Notes: generated by a model from the letters alone, not told the origin. DNA of 64,000 nt from Amphiura filiformis (GCF_039555335.1 NC_092647.1:12965094-13029093); one strand, 5' to 3'. Shown: positions 1-35,355, counted from the stretch's first letter. Translations and numbers: made by a program.

Positions 1-20
1 ATCGTAGGCCTAGTAGAATT

Positions 21-60
21 AATGCTAGAATGGATTGTTTAAATGCTAGAATGGATTGTT
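21..60. repeat. Two-copy 21-bp tandem repeat
   Basis: The 19-nt word AATGCTAGAATGGATTGTT occurs at 21-39 and again at 42-60. The rest of 1-182 is AT-rich and I see no gene or other signal in it. Confidence 0.8.
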
Positions 61-182
61 CAATGGTTGATTACTGCTAAATAATCACTTTTCTTAATCG
101 TTTTATTTTGCAAAATCAACACAAAGGTTAGACATTTTGCACAGTTTTTCCCTGTTTTGTGGCACTAAAGATATCCGTTTAA

Positions 183-1186
183 TTGCCGTTTACAGGCCAT
201 ATCCATCTACATCTAATGGTCTCAAAACGAGTGAGTTTCTCGATGAGTTTGAAGTCTTTCTCGGTGACATTTCCTTATTACCGAAAGGTCTTGCTTACCG
301 GAGACTTTAACATCCACATGGACGAGCGGAAAAATCTGAGGTTAAGCGATTCACGTGCTCGATTTTGGATGCAGGTCTAGAGCAATCCGTTAACGTCCCG
401 ACTCATAAGGATGGTCATACCATCGACCTGCTGATAGCCCGTCCAGAAGACAACTTAATTGTGGAATGGAAAGTAACCGATACTCTGCTTTCTGATCATT
501 TCTTCGTAGGATGTACTCTCCAAAGGAAGAAACCTGACCCTGTAAAGATAATGAAGTCTTCACGTGACTACCACAATATGGACACGAATACCTTTATAGG
601 TGACCTAAATAAACATCTTCTAGAAGCGAAGCCTACTGATGTCAGCGCTAATGACTTAGTTGCACATTATGAAACATCTCTCAGTAGCATCGTTGACAAA
701 CATTGTCCGCTTACAACAAGACGTTATACTATTCGGCCTCGTATGCCTTGGTACAATGACACTATACATGAGGCTCGGCGCGATCGTAAGCGTTTAGAAA
801 ATAAATGGCGAAAAAGCAGGTTGAATACTGATAAAGATCGTTATATTGTGCAAAAGGACATTGTTGAGGACTTGATTGTAAAAGCAAAAAGTAGTTATTT
901 TCATGACAAGCTTTTTACTGCCAACAGCAAACAGCAATTTGCAACTCTTAATTCATTGCTTAATAACAATACCAAGTTACTTCCTGTCTCCGATTCTGAA
1001 TGTCAATTGGCTGAAAGATTTGCTGATTTTTTCGTTGACAAAATCCAAACGATTAGACAGAATCTGGACATGGAAAGTGACTTGGGTGTTTCTAATAATG
1101 TCTCCATCGACAGTAATAATATGTGTATATCTGATGGTGCAGATGTGACTTGTAATCTTCACAATCTGTCTGATGGTATGAAATGA
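183..1186 (+). pseudogene. LINE endonuclease C-terminal part and RT linker, frameshifted
   Basis: Two overlapping frames (183-380 and 365-1186) carry one APE-type endonuclease. The first contains LTGDFNIHMD, the GDFN motif of the exonuclease/endonuclease/phosphatase fold. The second contains HTIDLLIARPED and LLSDHFFV, the catalytic SDH box. The remainder (about 200 residues, rich in Lys and Arg) is the usual linker before reverse transcriptase. The N-terminal part of the endonuclease is absent and at least one frameshift separates the pieces, so the enzyme cannot be made. The family identity is firm and the exact clade is not. Confidence 0.8.
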
Positions 1187-1224
1187 GTTGAATCTATTGA
1201 GAGTCATGATGTTACGGAGCTTCA

Positions 1225-2790
1225 TGAATTGAAGCCGGCTACCCTTGAGGAGATTGATCGCACCCTCCAAAAGTGCTCTAATAAATCGTGTCTGCTCGAT
1301 CCGATACCGACGTGGCTTCTCAAAGACCATTCGACTCTTTTCATTCCAATTTTAGCTGAAATTGTCAATGTGTCATTTAATACAGGTATTTTTCCGATTC
1401 TTTGAAAGATGCTATCATAACACCCGTTATTAAGAAGCAGAGTATGGATCCTAATATTCTTAAGAACTACAGGCCCATCTCAAATATCAAGGTTGTTGCT
1501 AAAGTTGCTGAAATGGTAGCTTCTAGTAGGTTAACTGAGCATCTCAATCAAAATAACCTAAATGAGTCGTTCCAATCTGCTTATAAACCATTGCATTCTA
1601 CCGAGACAGCACTGCTTAGGGTAAAGAATGACATTGCTTCAGCAATTGACAACAAGAATGCAGTCTTTCTCGTCATGCTCGACTTATCGGCTGCATTTGA
1701 TACAATCGATCACACCATATTTGTCAACAGACTTTGTCATACTTTTCATATTCAGGGTTGCGCTCTACAATGGTTTGCTAGTTATCTTAAAAACAGGAAA
1801 AACCGTGTTTGTATTTCAGGACAGTTCTCCAACGAGCATGTATTGAATTTTGGCCTGCCGCAAGGATCCATCTTAGGACCCAGGGATATACAATGTATAC
1901 TCATCCTGTTGGGGACATTTTATGCGCAGGAACAACGTCAGTTTTCATATTTATGCTGACGATACCCAGGTGTATGTTTCATTCGACCCGCGAATTCCTG
2001 ATGAGTGTGAGCGAGCTCTCAACAGACTCAAGACATGTGTACATCAAATAAAATCTTGGATGTCACAAAACAAGTTGCAGCTAAACCAGGAAAAAACTGA
2101 GTTTTATATTGCTGCGTCTACGAGATTTATAAGTAATCTTTCGGTATCAAGTTAAATCTTGATGGTGTCATCATTGAGCCTACATTGACACTGAAGAATC
2201 TCGAGTCATTTTCGATCCAGTTTTAAACATGTCTAGTCAGATTTCATCAGTTGTGAAGTCGTCAGTTTTCACCTCGCAATCTTTCCAGGATTCGTGCGTT
2301 TTTAGATCTGGACACATGCAAGCTGGCTGTTCAAGCTCTTGTATTTTCTCGCATAGACTATGGTAACGCCTTTACTGTTTGGAGCCACTGAATATGACCT
2401 AACTCGTCTGCAACGCCTACAAAATAGAGCCGCTGAGACTTATAATGATGGTTGGCCGTGATACATCTAGTGCCCTCTGTTACGCCATCTTCATTGGCTA
2501 CCGATCCGTAAGCGTATCGAATTCAAGCTATTGGTCATCACATACAAGTCGTCAACTCACAAGCTCCGAATACCTGCAAGAACTGATCACATTTCGCAAA
2601 ACCAAAGTACGCCACTCGTTCATCACTTGACAGAACACTTCTCATTGTTCCAAAAACCAGGAATCTCACCGGTGACAAAGCGTTTCAAACCGCAGGTCCT
2701 CGTCTATGGAATTCACTTCCAATCAACATCAGGCAGGCCAAAACACTGGACATTTTCAAAACCAATTTAAAAACTCATCTGTTTGTTTAA
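1225..2790 (+). pseudogene. LINE reverse transcriptase, multiply frameshifted
   Basis: Reverse-transcriptase motifs appear in order across frames. These are LKNYRPISN near 1460, LVMLDLSAAFDTIDH near 1670-1715, FGLPQGSILGP near 1850-1880, and the active-site box IYADDTQVYV near 1950-1975. A stop at about 1402 and frame changes near 1885 and 2155 break the ORF. Downstream, to about 2770, are thumb and C-terminal pieces in further frames, ending with a WNSLP-like stretch (LWNSLPINIRQAK in a broken frame around 2705-2740). No intact enzyme is encoded. Confidence 0.82.
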
Positions 2791-3074
2791 TTCTTTGCTT
2801 ATCTGGTAATTGTATGTTTATTATGTAGAATGCATTGATTATTGTTTTATTATTATTATATGTGTTCTTTTTTTTTGGAAAGCGCTGTGGTCCTTGGAGG
2901 GCGCTATATAAATGCTTGGTTGTATTGTATTGTATTGTATTTTCAAATTTCTGTGAGCAAACCCCGAATTCCGTGAATTTTTCAGTTTTTCTGTATCACG
3001 GAGAAACCGTGGCTTTAGATTAACCCCATGCAAACATCCCCCACACACCGTCGACGTCCTATACGATAAATATA

Positions 3075-3200
3075 AATTTAATACTCCGTTGGTGAGCGAC
3101 GGGCGAGTGGTAGTGAGCGACAGGCGAGTGGTATTTCACTGAACGCAAGAAAAGGAGTTCTATCTGATTGGCTAGCAATCGATCGCTTAGGTCGCTCAGT
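3075..3200. repeat. Dispersed repeat also present at 24790-24905
   Basis: The stretch with GGTGAGCGACGG, GTGGTATTTCACTGAACGC and CTATCTGATTGGCTAG is matched closely, in the same order and orientation, by 24790-24905. In this copy a short segment (GGCGAGTGGTAGTGAGCGAC) is duplicated. The surrounding 2946-3519 has no recognisable coding sequence. Confidence 0.7.
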
Positions 3201-3524
3201 AGTCAACTACAAACTCATGCATTCAATTCGATTGAAATCGATTATTCTATTATTGACGAAGATAAAGAGCGTGATAGTGTGTCAATAATGTGCATTGTAT
3301 TGCACCTGGTTTTACCAGCATTCCTTTATAAAATAAATTTCTCAAAGAGTTAAATATTATCAAAATTTTTACAGCGGATTTCAAATGTTTTACATCAAAA
3401 TTGCAGTTAAACATATCCACAGCAAAATACCGGTCCTCACTAATTAGTACATTTAATTTCCAGTTAGTACATTTAAACGAAACCTGTGATTTACGTGACA
3501 ACAAATAAAATTTTCTTACAATAG

Positions 3525-5000
3525 AAATATCATATGGGATACTGATATGGTAGGCCGCAACCGCCACAACGTGGAGCTGCTACGTGTAGCTGACTTTTTG
3601 TTCCGTGGAGCCAAATTGACCAATCATGTTAGAGTTTTTCATTACTCGGAGGTAAAACTGACCAATCAAGTACGACTTACTCATTACGTGAAGCGAATTT
3701 AGTCATTAAGAATTTGCCAGACGAGCTTCACGTGGTTGCAAGATATCCTCGGTCACGATAGTTATGATTCAAAAAGTAATTTATGAAAAGTACGAACCGA
3801 CTTATTATTAAGATGGACATGCACTCACAAGAAACTCATACAGTATTGTACACAACTATATAGCTAGGCAGAGTGGTGGTAAACCATGCACACAATTCTG
3901 CAATCTGCAGTGTTCGACTTTCAGCAAACCAGTTCGGATTTACTTTATATACTAGTAGTAGGCCATACATACTGTAGTTACGGTACTGCCCGCTTTTCCT
4001 ATACACAATACTCAGTGCGCTCACCATTGACGCGTGACCTAGTGTATGTTAGAAGTATTATGCCATTGCCTATATAAGACGTCACTGTGTAAAAAATAAC
4101 CAGTCAATATTTAAAGTATTCTCTGAAATTCTAGAAAATATAGTTTTGTAACATTTCCTAAATTTTAGCTAATTTAGGTGTTTGGAAATATTGGTACTTT
4201 TGTGTTTTAGGAAGGATATGTAAACGACAGATAACACCAAAAAATATGAACAAATTATTTCTAAACCGTGTTAAGTCTGCAAACCATTATGCTTCTCATT
4301 TTCAAGAACGCTGGTTAACAATAAGCAGACTATTGTCTCATTTCGTAAACAAAAGCCCAGACAGTATTGTTACCTTGCGTTCGCTTTATAATTATTCACC
4401 CAACTGAAACTATAATACCAGCTCATTGTTCATTGCACAGGTAAAACAGACACAAGTGCAGTGTGTATTTAACCAGAGAAGATCTGATGTAACATAGTTG
4501 AGCTGTTTTCATTGAGTGTTATCTTGGTTTAATAGCTTTTAATGGGGCTTAAGTCCTTCAAAGGTCGTGGTGAATTCTACTGTAGACATGACTGCATCAT
4601 GATTATTTTAAAGTCAACAACATTCAACAATATGATCACCGTGATAGTATGACAGTATCAGTACCGTGGGTGTCAGTGATCCTGGCCTGACACAGTAGAC
4701 AAACAAACAAACACGCCACACACATGGCACATGCATGCAAGGTAACATTGACTATACACTAATCAAACAATGGTATTGATCCTGTACAACTGTTGGTGGT
4801 TTATTTACATTCGATTCATTTAAAATCCACATAGTAAACATTAATTTTGGCAAGAGTTTTCTCTCTGGAACGATGATGCATCAACTGGCTCCGCGTAATG
4901 AAAAGATCTAACATGATTGGTCAATTTAGCTCCTGAAGCGAAAAGTAAGCTACGCCAGTAGCAGCTCCACGTTAATGGCGGTTACGACCAGCCATATACT
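3525..5000. repeat. Foldback element with ~150-bp inverted terminal arms
   Basis: The arm at about 3530-3680 (TGATATGGTAGGCCGCAACC ... GACCAATCATGTTAGA) is the reverse complement, imperfectly, of the arm at about 4855-5000 (TCTAACATGATTGGTC ... GCGGTTACGACCAGCCATAT). The ~1.2-kb interior is AT-rich with no supported ORF. This is a non-autonomous DNA transposon or foldback element of unknown superfamily. Confidence 0.7.
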
Positions 5001-5937
5001 GATCATGCGAAAATCGTAAAACATAGAATAGAAACAGTGTGGCCGGCTCTCAAAATCTCAAATTGTATGCATAGCCTGAGTCGCACGGCCTATCTCGGAC
5101 AAAATCACCATGCGTAGTTGTTGAAAAACGTGAGGATTTATCGTACTACCACGGCAATTTTTAACACGAAGATATAGGGATGATGATGGTGTGCCCCACA
5201 CACCCCCAGCGACACCCCACACACACATCTGCCTACGTGTAATCGCCTCTAAATGTGAACGCCATTTAGGACTATGCAAACGCGGCCGTCTGAATCTACT
5301 CAATCGACAAGGGTCGCATTTAAGGAGTTTGCGCGTCCAGGGACTCCTTATTTTTTTATTTTGCCCATTTTGGACTCCTTAAATCTCAAGTTGAATGTGA
5401 CCAAAGGGTCCGATAAAAACTGTATGGACTCCTTAATTTCACGATGCACGGAAATAAAAATAAATTAAAAATAAAAAAATAAAAAGATCAGTAAATTTTT
5501 TGAATCACCATAGGCCAACAATTAACACTAATAATATCACTGGAATATTTGACAAGTTCTGAAGTTTAGAATTTCGGAGAGATGGACTCCTTAAATTCTC
5601 ATCGGACCCCTTAAATGTTGGTTTTGCAGGTACTAAGGGTCCAGAAAAATTAAATTGGACCCCTTGATTTTTTGTGCTCGCGCTACCCCTGTCGACATAC
5701 CAAGGATGTTTTTTGCCAATTTGTTTGTGTGTATGAAACTTTACCTAGCAACTGTCGATGATATATCTCACGTACGATAAAAGATGTATTTCTCAAATAC
5801 ATTACACATGCAATTTGGTGGTTTACAGACCTCCTTGAACCAAGGACAGTCCCCCCATTGCAGAGCAGTCCACAGTTTAAATGTGAAAAACGAGTGTGTG
5901 TCCTTGTTTGAAACACATACGCACATATTATACTCAC
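5001..5937. repeat. Intronic sequence with recurrent GGACTCCTTAA motif
   Basis: This lies 3' of the last visible ORC4 exon. The word GGACTCCTTA, or GGACCCCTT, recurs near 5340, 5371, 5425, 5583, 5605 and 5658, often preceded by TTT or ATT. 5180-5230 is CCCCACACAC-rich. I searched both strands for the missing ORC4 C-terminal exons here and found no convincing match. Confidence 0.55.
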
Positions 5938-29335
<23,398 letters not shown>

Positions 29336-29520
29336 CGTTCAATCGTTGATCTTAGGCTTAAGACAAAAAAATTTCAAATTTACACGGCTGGTGGACGCTG
29401 ACATTGAATCTGTTCAGTTTGTTCCCTTTTAATAAATGGAGAACCATGTCACAAAGCCGATGCAGGGCGCATACCACTAAATAATTAACACATCTCCCAA
29501 ACACTCAATCCCGGCGCTTT

Positions 29521-29808
29521 TAGGGACCGTTCAGAAACACTTGGTAGGGGGGGCCTGATGCAAAAAATTTTTATCGTGGACATTTTTAGGTGCCCCCTTT
29601 TCAGACCTCAAAATTTTCAGGGCCCCGTTTGTGACATGAAAATTATGGGTCAACCCCATAGAAAAGCATATAGGCCCTAAACTCAATTTTCCCAGGAAAA
29701 TTTGTGGTCTTTTTCTTCAGCCCCCCCCCCAGGAGGGTCAAACAATTTAAGGGCCCCCCCCCTTTTTTTGCATCAGGCCCCCTAACAAGTGTTTGTGAAC
29801 GGTCTCTC
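29521..29808. mobile_element. MITE with AGGGACCGTTCA ends
   Basis: Left TAGGGACCGTTCAGAAACAC and GGGGCCTGATGCAAAAAA pair with right TTTTTTTGCATCAGGCCCCC and GTGTTTGTGAACGGTCTCT. The interior is rich in G and C runs. It lies about 190 bases upstream of the ORC4 start, in the promoter region. Confidence 0.8.
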
Positions 29809-29881
29809 GCTGTTCCCCTCATACCCTGATTCTAGTTATCCGGTAGGGCCTACTCTAGTCCAAGATTATGTCTTATGATCT

Positions 29882-30147
29882 TTAGGGAGCGATCGTTATT
29901 TATGGCAGGGGGGGAATGGGTAAATTTAGGGGGAACACGAAATTTTTTGTGATCTTGAGGGGGAACCTGAAATTTTAGTTGAACCAGGAGGGGGATTGTT
30001 AAATTTTAAATGGAGAAAATTGGGAAAACAAGGGGGAACGCGAAAATTTTGAGCGGACGCGAGGGGGAACGCGAAACTTTTTGTCGATATTTTTGCCAAA
30101 ACACCCATTCCCCCCCCCCCTGCCGTAAATAACGATCGGTCCCTTAA
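29882..30147. mobile_element. MITE with AGGGA(G/C)CGATCGTTATTTA ends
   Basis: Left AGGGAGCGATCGTTATTTAT and GGCAGGGGGGG pair with right CCCCCCCCTGCCGTAAATAA and CGATCGGTCCCT. The interior repeats GAGGGGGAAC(G/C)(C/T)GAAA four to five times. 30148-30435 has no recognised gene. Confidence 0.8.
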
Positions 30148-30435
30148 CATATTAGCCTCATGGATACCCCGAAAGGGATACCATGGCCATTTTTTACACT
30201 TCATTTCCGTTTAACGATATTTTACCTTTTATTTAATTAAAACTAAACAAACTAACCTTAAAGTACGATTTTCTTCAAATTTTACATTTGTTTTTCTATA
30301 CTAAAAATGCTGAAATAATAGTAGCCTAATAATTGCCGGGAAGGGTTTCTGTCCATTTTGAACTGAAATACGGCTAAAGTGAAAGAAACCCTACTGGTGG
30401 TTGAACAAATTCATCAGGATCGGTAGAGTAAAGTC

Positions 30436-30493
30436 AAGGTTCTTATTTCTGATCCAATAAATTGCACTTTATTGGATCAGAAATAAGAACCTT
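30436..30493. repeat. Perfect 26-bp-arm hairpin
   Basis: The arm AAGGTTCTTATTTCTGATCC plus AATAAA is followed by the 6-nt loop TTGCAC and its exact reverse complement. The hairpin is bracketed by two copies of GAAACCCTACTGGT, at about 30386 and 30500. 30494-31237 has no supported gene. Confidence 0.85.
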
Positions 30494-31237
30494 TTGATTG
30501 AAACCCTACTGGTTTTTTTGTAGGATTAGACATAACCATGAATCATGACGTCGGACTTTGTTCTGTTAACCGACAAACACAACTTTAACACACTTTGGCC
30601 GATTCCATATTTAGGTGCAAGTTGGGACACGACATGTATAGTTAATATGCCAAAAAATATATTGGAAAATAATTAACCAATTTCATATTATAAGATCGTA
30701 CATTATGGCTTCAACCTAAACTTCACAAAAAAAGCAAAAAATAGAAAATCCTCACAAATATCCAACGCCTAATATTTTGGTGACACACTGAACCAAACTA
30801 AATCCTAACCCACCTGCCAAAAATTCTTTGCCCCATGCACCCTTTCGACGTGCTATACCTGTCCCCCCTATAATTCACCACCCCGGGGTACACGTCCATA
30901 CCGTCCATATTTGTCGTGAAATACTTGTAAATAGCAAGGTTCACAAGCTTTGCATGAATGGGGCTGTTAGGCAAGAAGGCGTTTTTGGTTATTTTGGACT
31001 TTTGGATTAATAATTAATAATCTGTACTACATGAAACATTATTGTAAAAATTGTCAACACTAAAGAACAAAGATATTGCAGCTTTTTAGTGATTTAAAGA
31101 GCAGAGTAGAAAGAACTGACACAAACCTCAAAATTTAGTTATAGACAACAAGACAATTTTTAACACTTCATACTAAATATATCTTTGACTATTGAATGAC
31201 TTGTCAAAATACATAAAGGACCTGATCAAATACCCTT

Positions 31238-32295
31238 AGGGGAAGGTGGGGCATAACGGAACACTTAACTTTGAGGATGCTCTGTGGCGTCACCATAAGT
31301 AATATGACTGTAAAAATTATATATTCAGTTGAAGTTTGTATTTACCTTTAATATACCATTAACCAATATAACTTGAATCTTACAATTTTTTATAAAAATG
31401 AAGAAATATTTTCAACAAAAAAAATCCGTTTGCCCCACTATCGGGGCAAAACGGAACCCCCCTATGGGGCAAAACGGTACCCTGGGTGCAAACTTATATC
31501 AGTTGTTCCATCGGTAGGCCCTAGGCCTAGTTATATGTAGGCCTATATTCAGTTACAATATTAAGTGGGCCTACCATCTCTGTGGAGTGAGTGGTTAACT
31601 TCTTATAGGCCTAGTAGGCCTATAATATGTATGACCAATATTTGATTAGAAAGAAATATTCAGTAGGCCTACCATCTCTGTGGAGTACCTAAGTGGTTAA
31701 CTTTTAATCATTAATTCTATCTGTAGGTCTAGTTATATGTCTATGTTTCAGCGAAGTGTTTACCATGTTCGAGTAAGCCCCTAGATAACGCCTACATTTC
31801 CTTGAGTGAAGACAAGTTATGTCCAATTGGGGCAAAACGGAACCCATCTGTGGGACAAAACGCCCGGGGCAAAACGGAACCCTGTTCCGTTATGCCCCAC
31901 ACCTAGGGTTCCGTTTTGCCCCATACCCGATTTTTTAGAAATAGGTTGCATGCATAATACATCGTAGCATATAGGCCATGCACTTAATACAGCTCATGGC
32001 TAGTAGGCCCTACCTTCGTGTTTACAATATACATAATTATTTGGGAATCCGATATTAATGAAGTAAAATTTCAGCGCATTAAACATCTACATATCTTACA
32101 CCAGACGGGTAGTAATTTTTTGACTCGATCTTGCTCGAATGTCAGTGGATTGTTTCAGATAAAATTTTTGTTGTAAAGCCTCCTGGCCATACTTGTGTTC
32201 CTCAATATAATTTGCATAGACGGCAGTATTGCCAAGGCCTATTTTTCCAGGTGGTTCCGTTTTGCCCCGGGGGTCCGTTATGCCCCACCTTCCCC
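31238..32295. mobile_element. MITE with GGGGCAAAACGGAACCC subterminal repeats
   Basis: The tips AGGGGAAGGTGGGGCATAAC and their reverse complement lie at both ends. GGGGCAAAACGGAACCC-like words occur at about 31444, 31464, 31830, 31866, 31908 (reverse) and 32252 (reverse). The middle is rich in GTAGGCCTA. No transposase ORF is seen. Confidence 0.8.
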
Positions 32296-32534
32296 TATAT
32301 CTGGAATGAACTTTTGTTCTGGTTTTACTGGAACAAATTTCATATTTATATTTTGTTTTATAATGTTTGTTAAAGTTTTTACACTCCCCCTTCTACGTGC
32401 CCCAAAACTTTTAACCCCCCCTGTTCATACACCCAAAACTTTTTAAACCCCTAGAACTCCTAAAATTGTATGACCCCCTACATATTTCCAGCTCCCCTAC
32501 CAAAGTATTTATGAACACACAAAAAAGAAAGGAT

Positions 32535-32740
32535 TTTAGGCGCTATCGCCCTAAAAAGCAATGTACCATTGCTTCAATTTTTTTCGCCCTCTTTTCTTTA
32601 CTAATTCTTTTTGCCGCCCCTTCTTCTTTTTGCCGCCCTTCTTTTTGCCGCCCCTTCTTCTTCCGCCGCCCCTTCGTTTTTGCCGCCCCCGCTTTGCCCC
32701 CGGGGGCTGGCGCCCCCAAAGCCCCCCACACAAAAAAAAA
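32535..32740. repeat. TTTTTGCCGCCCCTTC pyrimidine minisatellite
   Basis: Seven or so copies of TTTGCCGCCC(C)TTCTT run over 32585-32700 and end in a GGGGGC palindrome. Long frames on either strand here are low-complexity Arg/Gly/Pro/Phe and are not genes. 32741-33690 has no supported gene. Confidence 0.75.
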
Positions 32741-33692
32741 AAATACGCGCATGAAAATTGATAACCTGCCCAAAAGTGTCTCTTTTTGATGTTTTGATTT
32801 GTTTGTGTTTACATGATTTTTATAGAGAGGAAGGATATCTTATTCACTGTATAAAAGAAGGGTACTGAACATGATTTCCTTCATGCTGAAAATGCTGAAA
32901 ATTGGGCAAATTTACATTTTGGCGGTTGCCATGGCAACCAAAGGTGCAGAGGCGACATGAATGTCATTCCTGTTGACTTTGACCCTAGGTGCATCCATGC
33001 ACAAAGTTTGAAGAAAAATCATTTTTTGAAGTCTGCCAACACTTATTTGATTTATACAGCAGACCAGTCTTAACTATTTTATCATTTTGAAAGAAAAAAA
33101 TCTGAATATTTAATAAGATCGTGCTTTAAGGCTTTAACTAAATGTAAACCAAGCCTCGAATCGTAAAATGCTGCAGGCTGGCCCACGTGATTTCCCGGGA
33201 ATTTCCCGGCCACGTCACTGTAACCTCAGTCAGACTTGATCTATTTTTGGTTCATTTGTGCTTATTATTTACTCTAACACCGTAGTCAATATGTTGTGTA
33301 ATTTTTTATACCCGTGTGTAGCCTTCGTGTTATTGACGGTAAGTCCTAATTTCGATATTAGTATACTATTATAGCAAAAAGAAATTCGCTTATCAAATTA
33401 GAAGACTTTCTGGGAAAAACAAATCACTGCTGCCTGATGGGATCATAGTAGTTGACCCACTTCTGGCCATCCTACTACATACATGGCGTTTTTACTCTCC
33501 TTTACTTATTTACAGATTCGATTCGCTAAACTTACCAATCACATGGGCTGAATAAGATCAGAGTTGATGTGAATTATTCATAATTATTCATAATCGATCG
33601 ATACCTTGCCCCACTTTGTTAAGAGCAAACCAACAAAATTCGTCATAGCTTTGCAATGCTAATACAAAAACCGCCCCCAGATGTAGGCATAC

Positions 33693-33948
33693 AAAGTCAA
33701 CTGTCATGATATGATCCGGAGGACAACGCCTAACTGCTCACATCAACTTTTTATTGCACTTAATCTTCCCACGATTTTCCTGAGGCAACGGTGACTTGAA
33801 CTCACAATTTATCGTCAACTGTAATGATGTGATCCGGAGGACAACTCCTACTCCACTGCTCTCATCAACTCAACATTGCACATATTCTCTCCGATTTTGC
33901 TGAGGCAACGGCGACTTCAACTAACAGGTCATCGTCAACAAACCAAAG
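33693..33948 (+). promoter_or_regulatory. Conserved 5' leader/promoter of gene A, tandemly duplicated
   Basis: GTCAACTGT.ATGAT.TGATC then CGGAGGACAAC and CTCATCAACTCAACATTGCA occur twice with a 116-bp period (from 33698 and from 33814), then lead to ACAAACCAAAGATG. A related single block precedes gene C (57477-57572), and a weaker one precedes gene B (44900-45009). Conservation across paralogues suggests 5' UTR or promoter function; no TATA box is evident. Confidence 0.6.
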
Positions 33949-34006
33949 ATGTCAGTTTTATTCGTTTATAGTATTCTGTTGTTAACAACAATGGTGGTTA
34001 TTAAAG
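33949..34006 (+). CDS. Gene A exon 1: signal peptide of an unrecognised membrane protein
   Basis: The exon reads MSVLFVYSILLLTTMVVI then K plus one base, with a GTAAGA donor. The hydrophobic core after a short start looks like a cleavable signal peptide. The split codon G+AT joins to the acceptor at 37990 to give Asp, then VHTITTDD. The identical arrangement in genes B and C (55-bp exons, phase 1, same ATG context AAAGATGTCAG) is the main support for the start. The intron is 3,983 bases. Confidence 0.8.
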
Positions 34007-35275
34007 GTAAGATAAAGTACGGAAGGTACACCGTCTCACAGTGGCATCGGCCCGATATCTTCATGGCAGAAATCGCCATGATGTCATGGCAGAAATCGCC
34101 ATGATGGTAGATCGAATCCACAGCCACGCATGGCCATTTTATTTTGACCTGTTTAATAGCTTTGAGACGCATAATGGGCAGAGGGACATCCGACTAAGGC
34201 CTGGTGACTGACCTCTGTAGATGTCAGTGAGCATGCATGGTACGTCATCTGCTTTTAGACTGCCTCTACCAGTGGCCTACGCTGCGCTATATAATAATAG
34301 TACCGTGTATCTTCCGTGACCCGAGTGTAACGAGTGTTTACGAATGAGAACAGCTGTCATTTTTTAGTTCTGCACATGTCAGTTTTTGAGTTCAAAATGC
34401 ACGGTTCTTTGTCAATACGCAAGCTAACGACTATCATATTCTTTCAACACATATATTCAAGTGCAAGCCTTAAAATCGGCTTCTTTAGAAATACGGGAGA
34501 TATTCATCATTTTCGACTCCGGTATCTAAAGATTTATCGTCTGAATATCAAATCGTGCATAGCAGTTACACGTGTATTGATCCCGGGTATTGATTTAGTT
34601 TCCTTGCCTGTACAATAATTATTTCCCAGGCGTCGTCGCTGTTTGTCTGTGTGTAACAGTGGAGGGGAGGATTAGTGCATATCCCCTTTTCTTAGGGAGC
34701 AATCCAAAAGTTTGATAAGGTGCTATAAACGAAAGTAAACGAAAGTATTTTCGTTATAGGAGGCAGAACCTTCCCCCTACCTCTAACGTAAGTGTTAAAT
34801 ATCGAAAAGTCCAAACAGTATTTCTAGGGCCAGCCGCAACCGTCGTTATCGTCGATGGGGTTGTATATAGAAGAGAGTTTAACAATGCTAGAACATTGAT
34901 CATGTTTTTGTACCCTTTACTCTGATTAACTCGTCACGGGACTCATAACATCTTACTTTTCTCTAATTTACAGCCAGTCATACCATACATTAAGTAAATA
35001 ACACATAGGAAACAAGAAGTAAATACTTTTTTTGAATCGCCGGTCTACAAATAACCAATGACAAACTGCACGAGCTGCATTATGTTTTATTTTCAATGTC
35101 CCTTAAAGGCATTTCCACGCGATTTTGAAGGAAAAATAATTTAATTTTCTACCTCTTGTAAATTAATTTATATTTTTGCATGTTTGTTTTTAGGTCTATA
35201 ATTCTTGGCCCCAATATGGTTATGAATTCTGAAACTTCTGAAGACTGCAAAAAATTAGAAAAGGAAGTCATTCCA
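34007..35275. other. Gene A intron, first part
   Basis: No gene. 34060-34105 holds a two-copy direct repeat of ATGGCAGAAATCGCCATGAT. 34840-35275 is AT-rich without a recognised signal. Confidence 0.5.
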
Positions 35276-35278
35276 TAT

Positions 35279-35355
35279 TATGATTATTAAAATTAGTTAT
35301 GATAATAAACATATGTCATATGTTTATTATCACATAACTGATTTTAATAGTCATA
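35279..35355. repeat. Short palindrome
   Basis: TATGATTATTAAAATTAGTT and ATGATAATAAACATATG pair with CATATGTTTATTATCACATA and ACTGATTTTAATAGTCATA, a hairpin of about 37 bp per arm. Confidence 0.8.

Larger units (their letters stand above)
183..2945 (+). mobile_element. Decayed, 5'-truncated non-LTR retrotransposon (CR1/L2-like LINE)
   Basis: This is the remnant of a LINE ORF2, with endonuclease followed by reverse transcriptase, now broken into several frames. The order is an endonuclease C-terminal part, a linker, RT palm motifs, and a 3' end with GCGCTATATAAATG followed by a short (TTGTA)n tail at about 2920-2945. The phrase STETALLRVKNDI and the microsatellite tail resemble the CR1/L2/Daphne group of the Jockey superfamily; that subgroup placement is inference. 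The 5' end is missing, as is usual after aborted target-primed reverse transcription. It lies 3' of the last visible ORC4 exon, so it is probably inside an ORC4 intron, in antisense orientation. Confidence 0.85.

Noticed and set aside
32466-32789. Overlapping open frames on both strands, rich in Arg, Pro, Phe and Gly
   Set aside because: They are produced by the TTTGCCGCCCC minisatellite; frames on both strands of the same repeat cannot support a gene.
33291-33338. A short signal-peptide-like start (MLCNFLYPCVAFVLLT) followed by GTAAGT, as an alternative exon 1 for gene A
   Set aside because: It ends in phase 0, while exon 2 needs a phase-1 partner. The 33949 exon fits in phase and is conserved in B and C.
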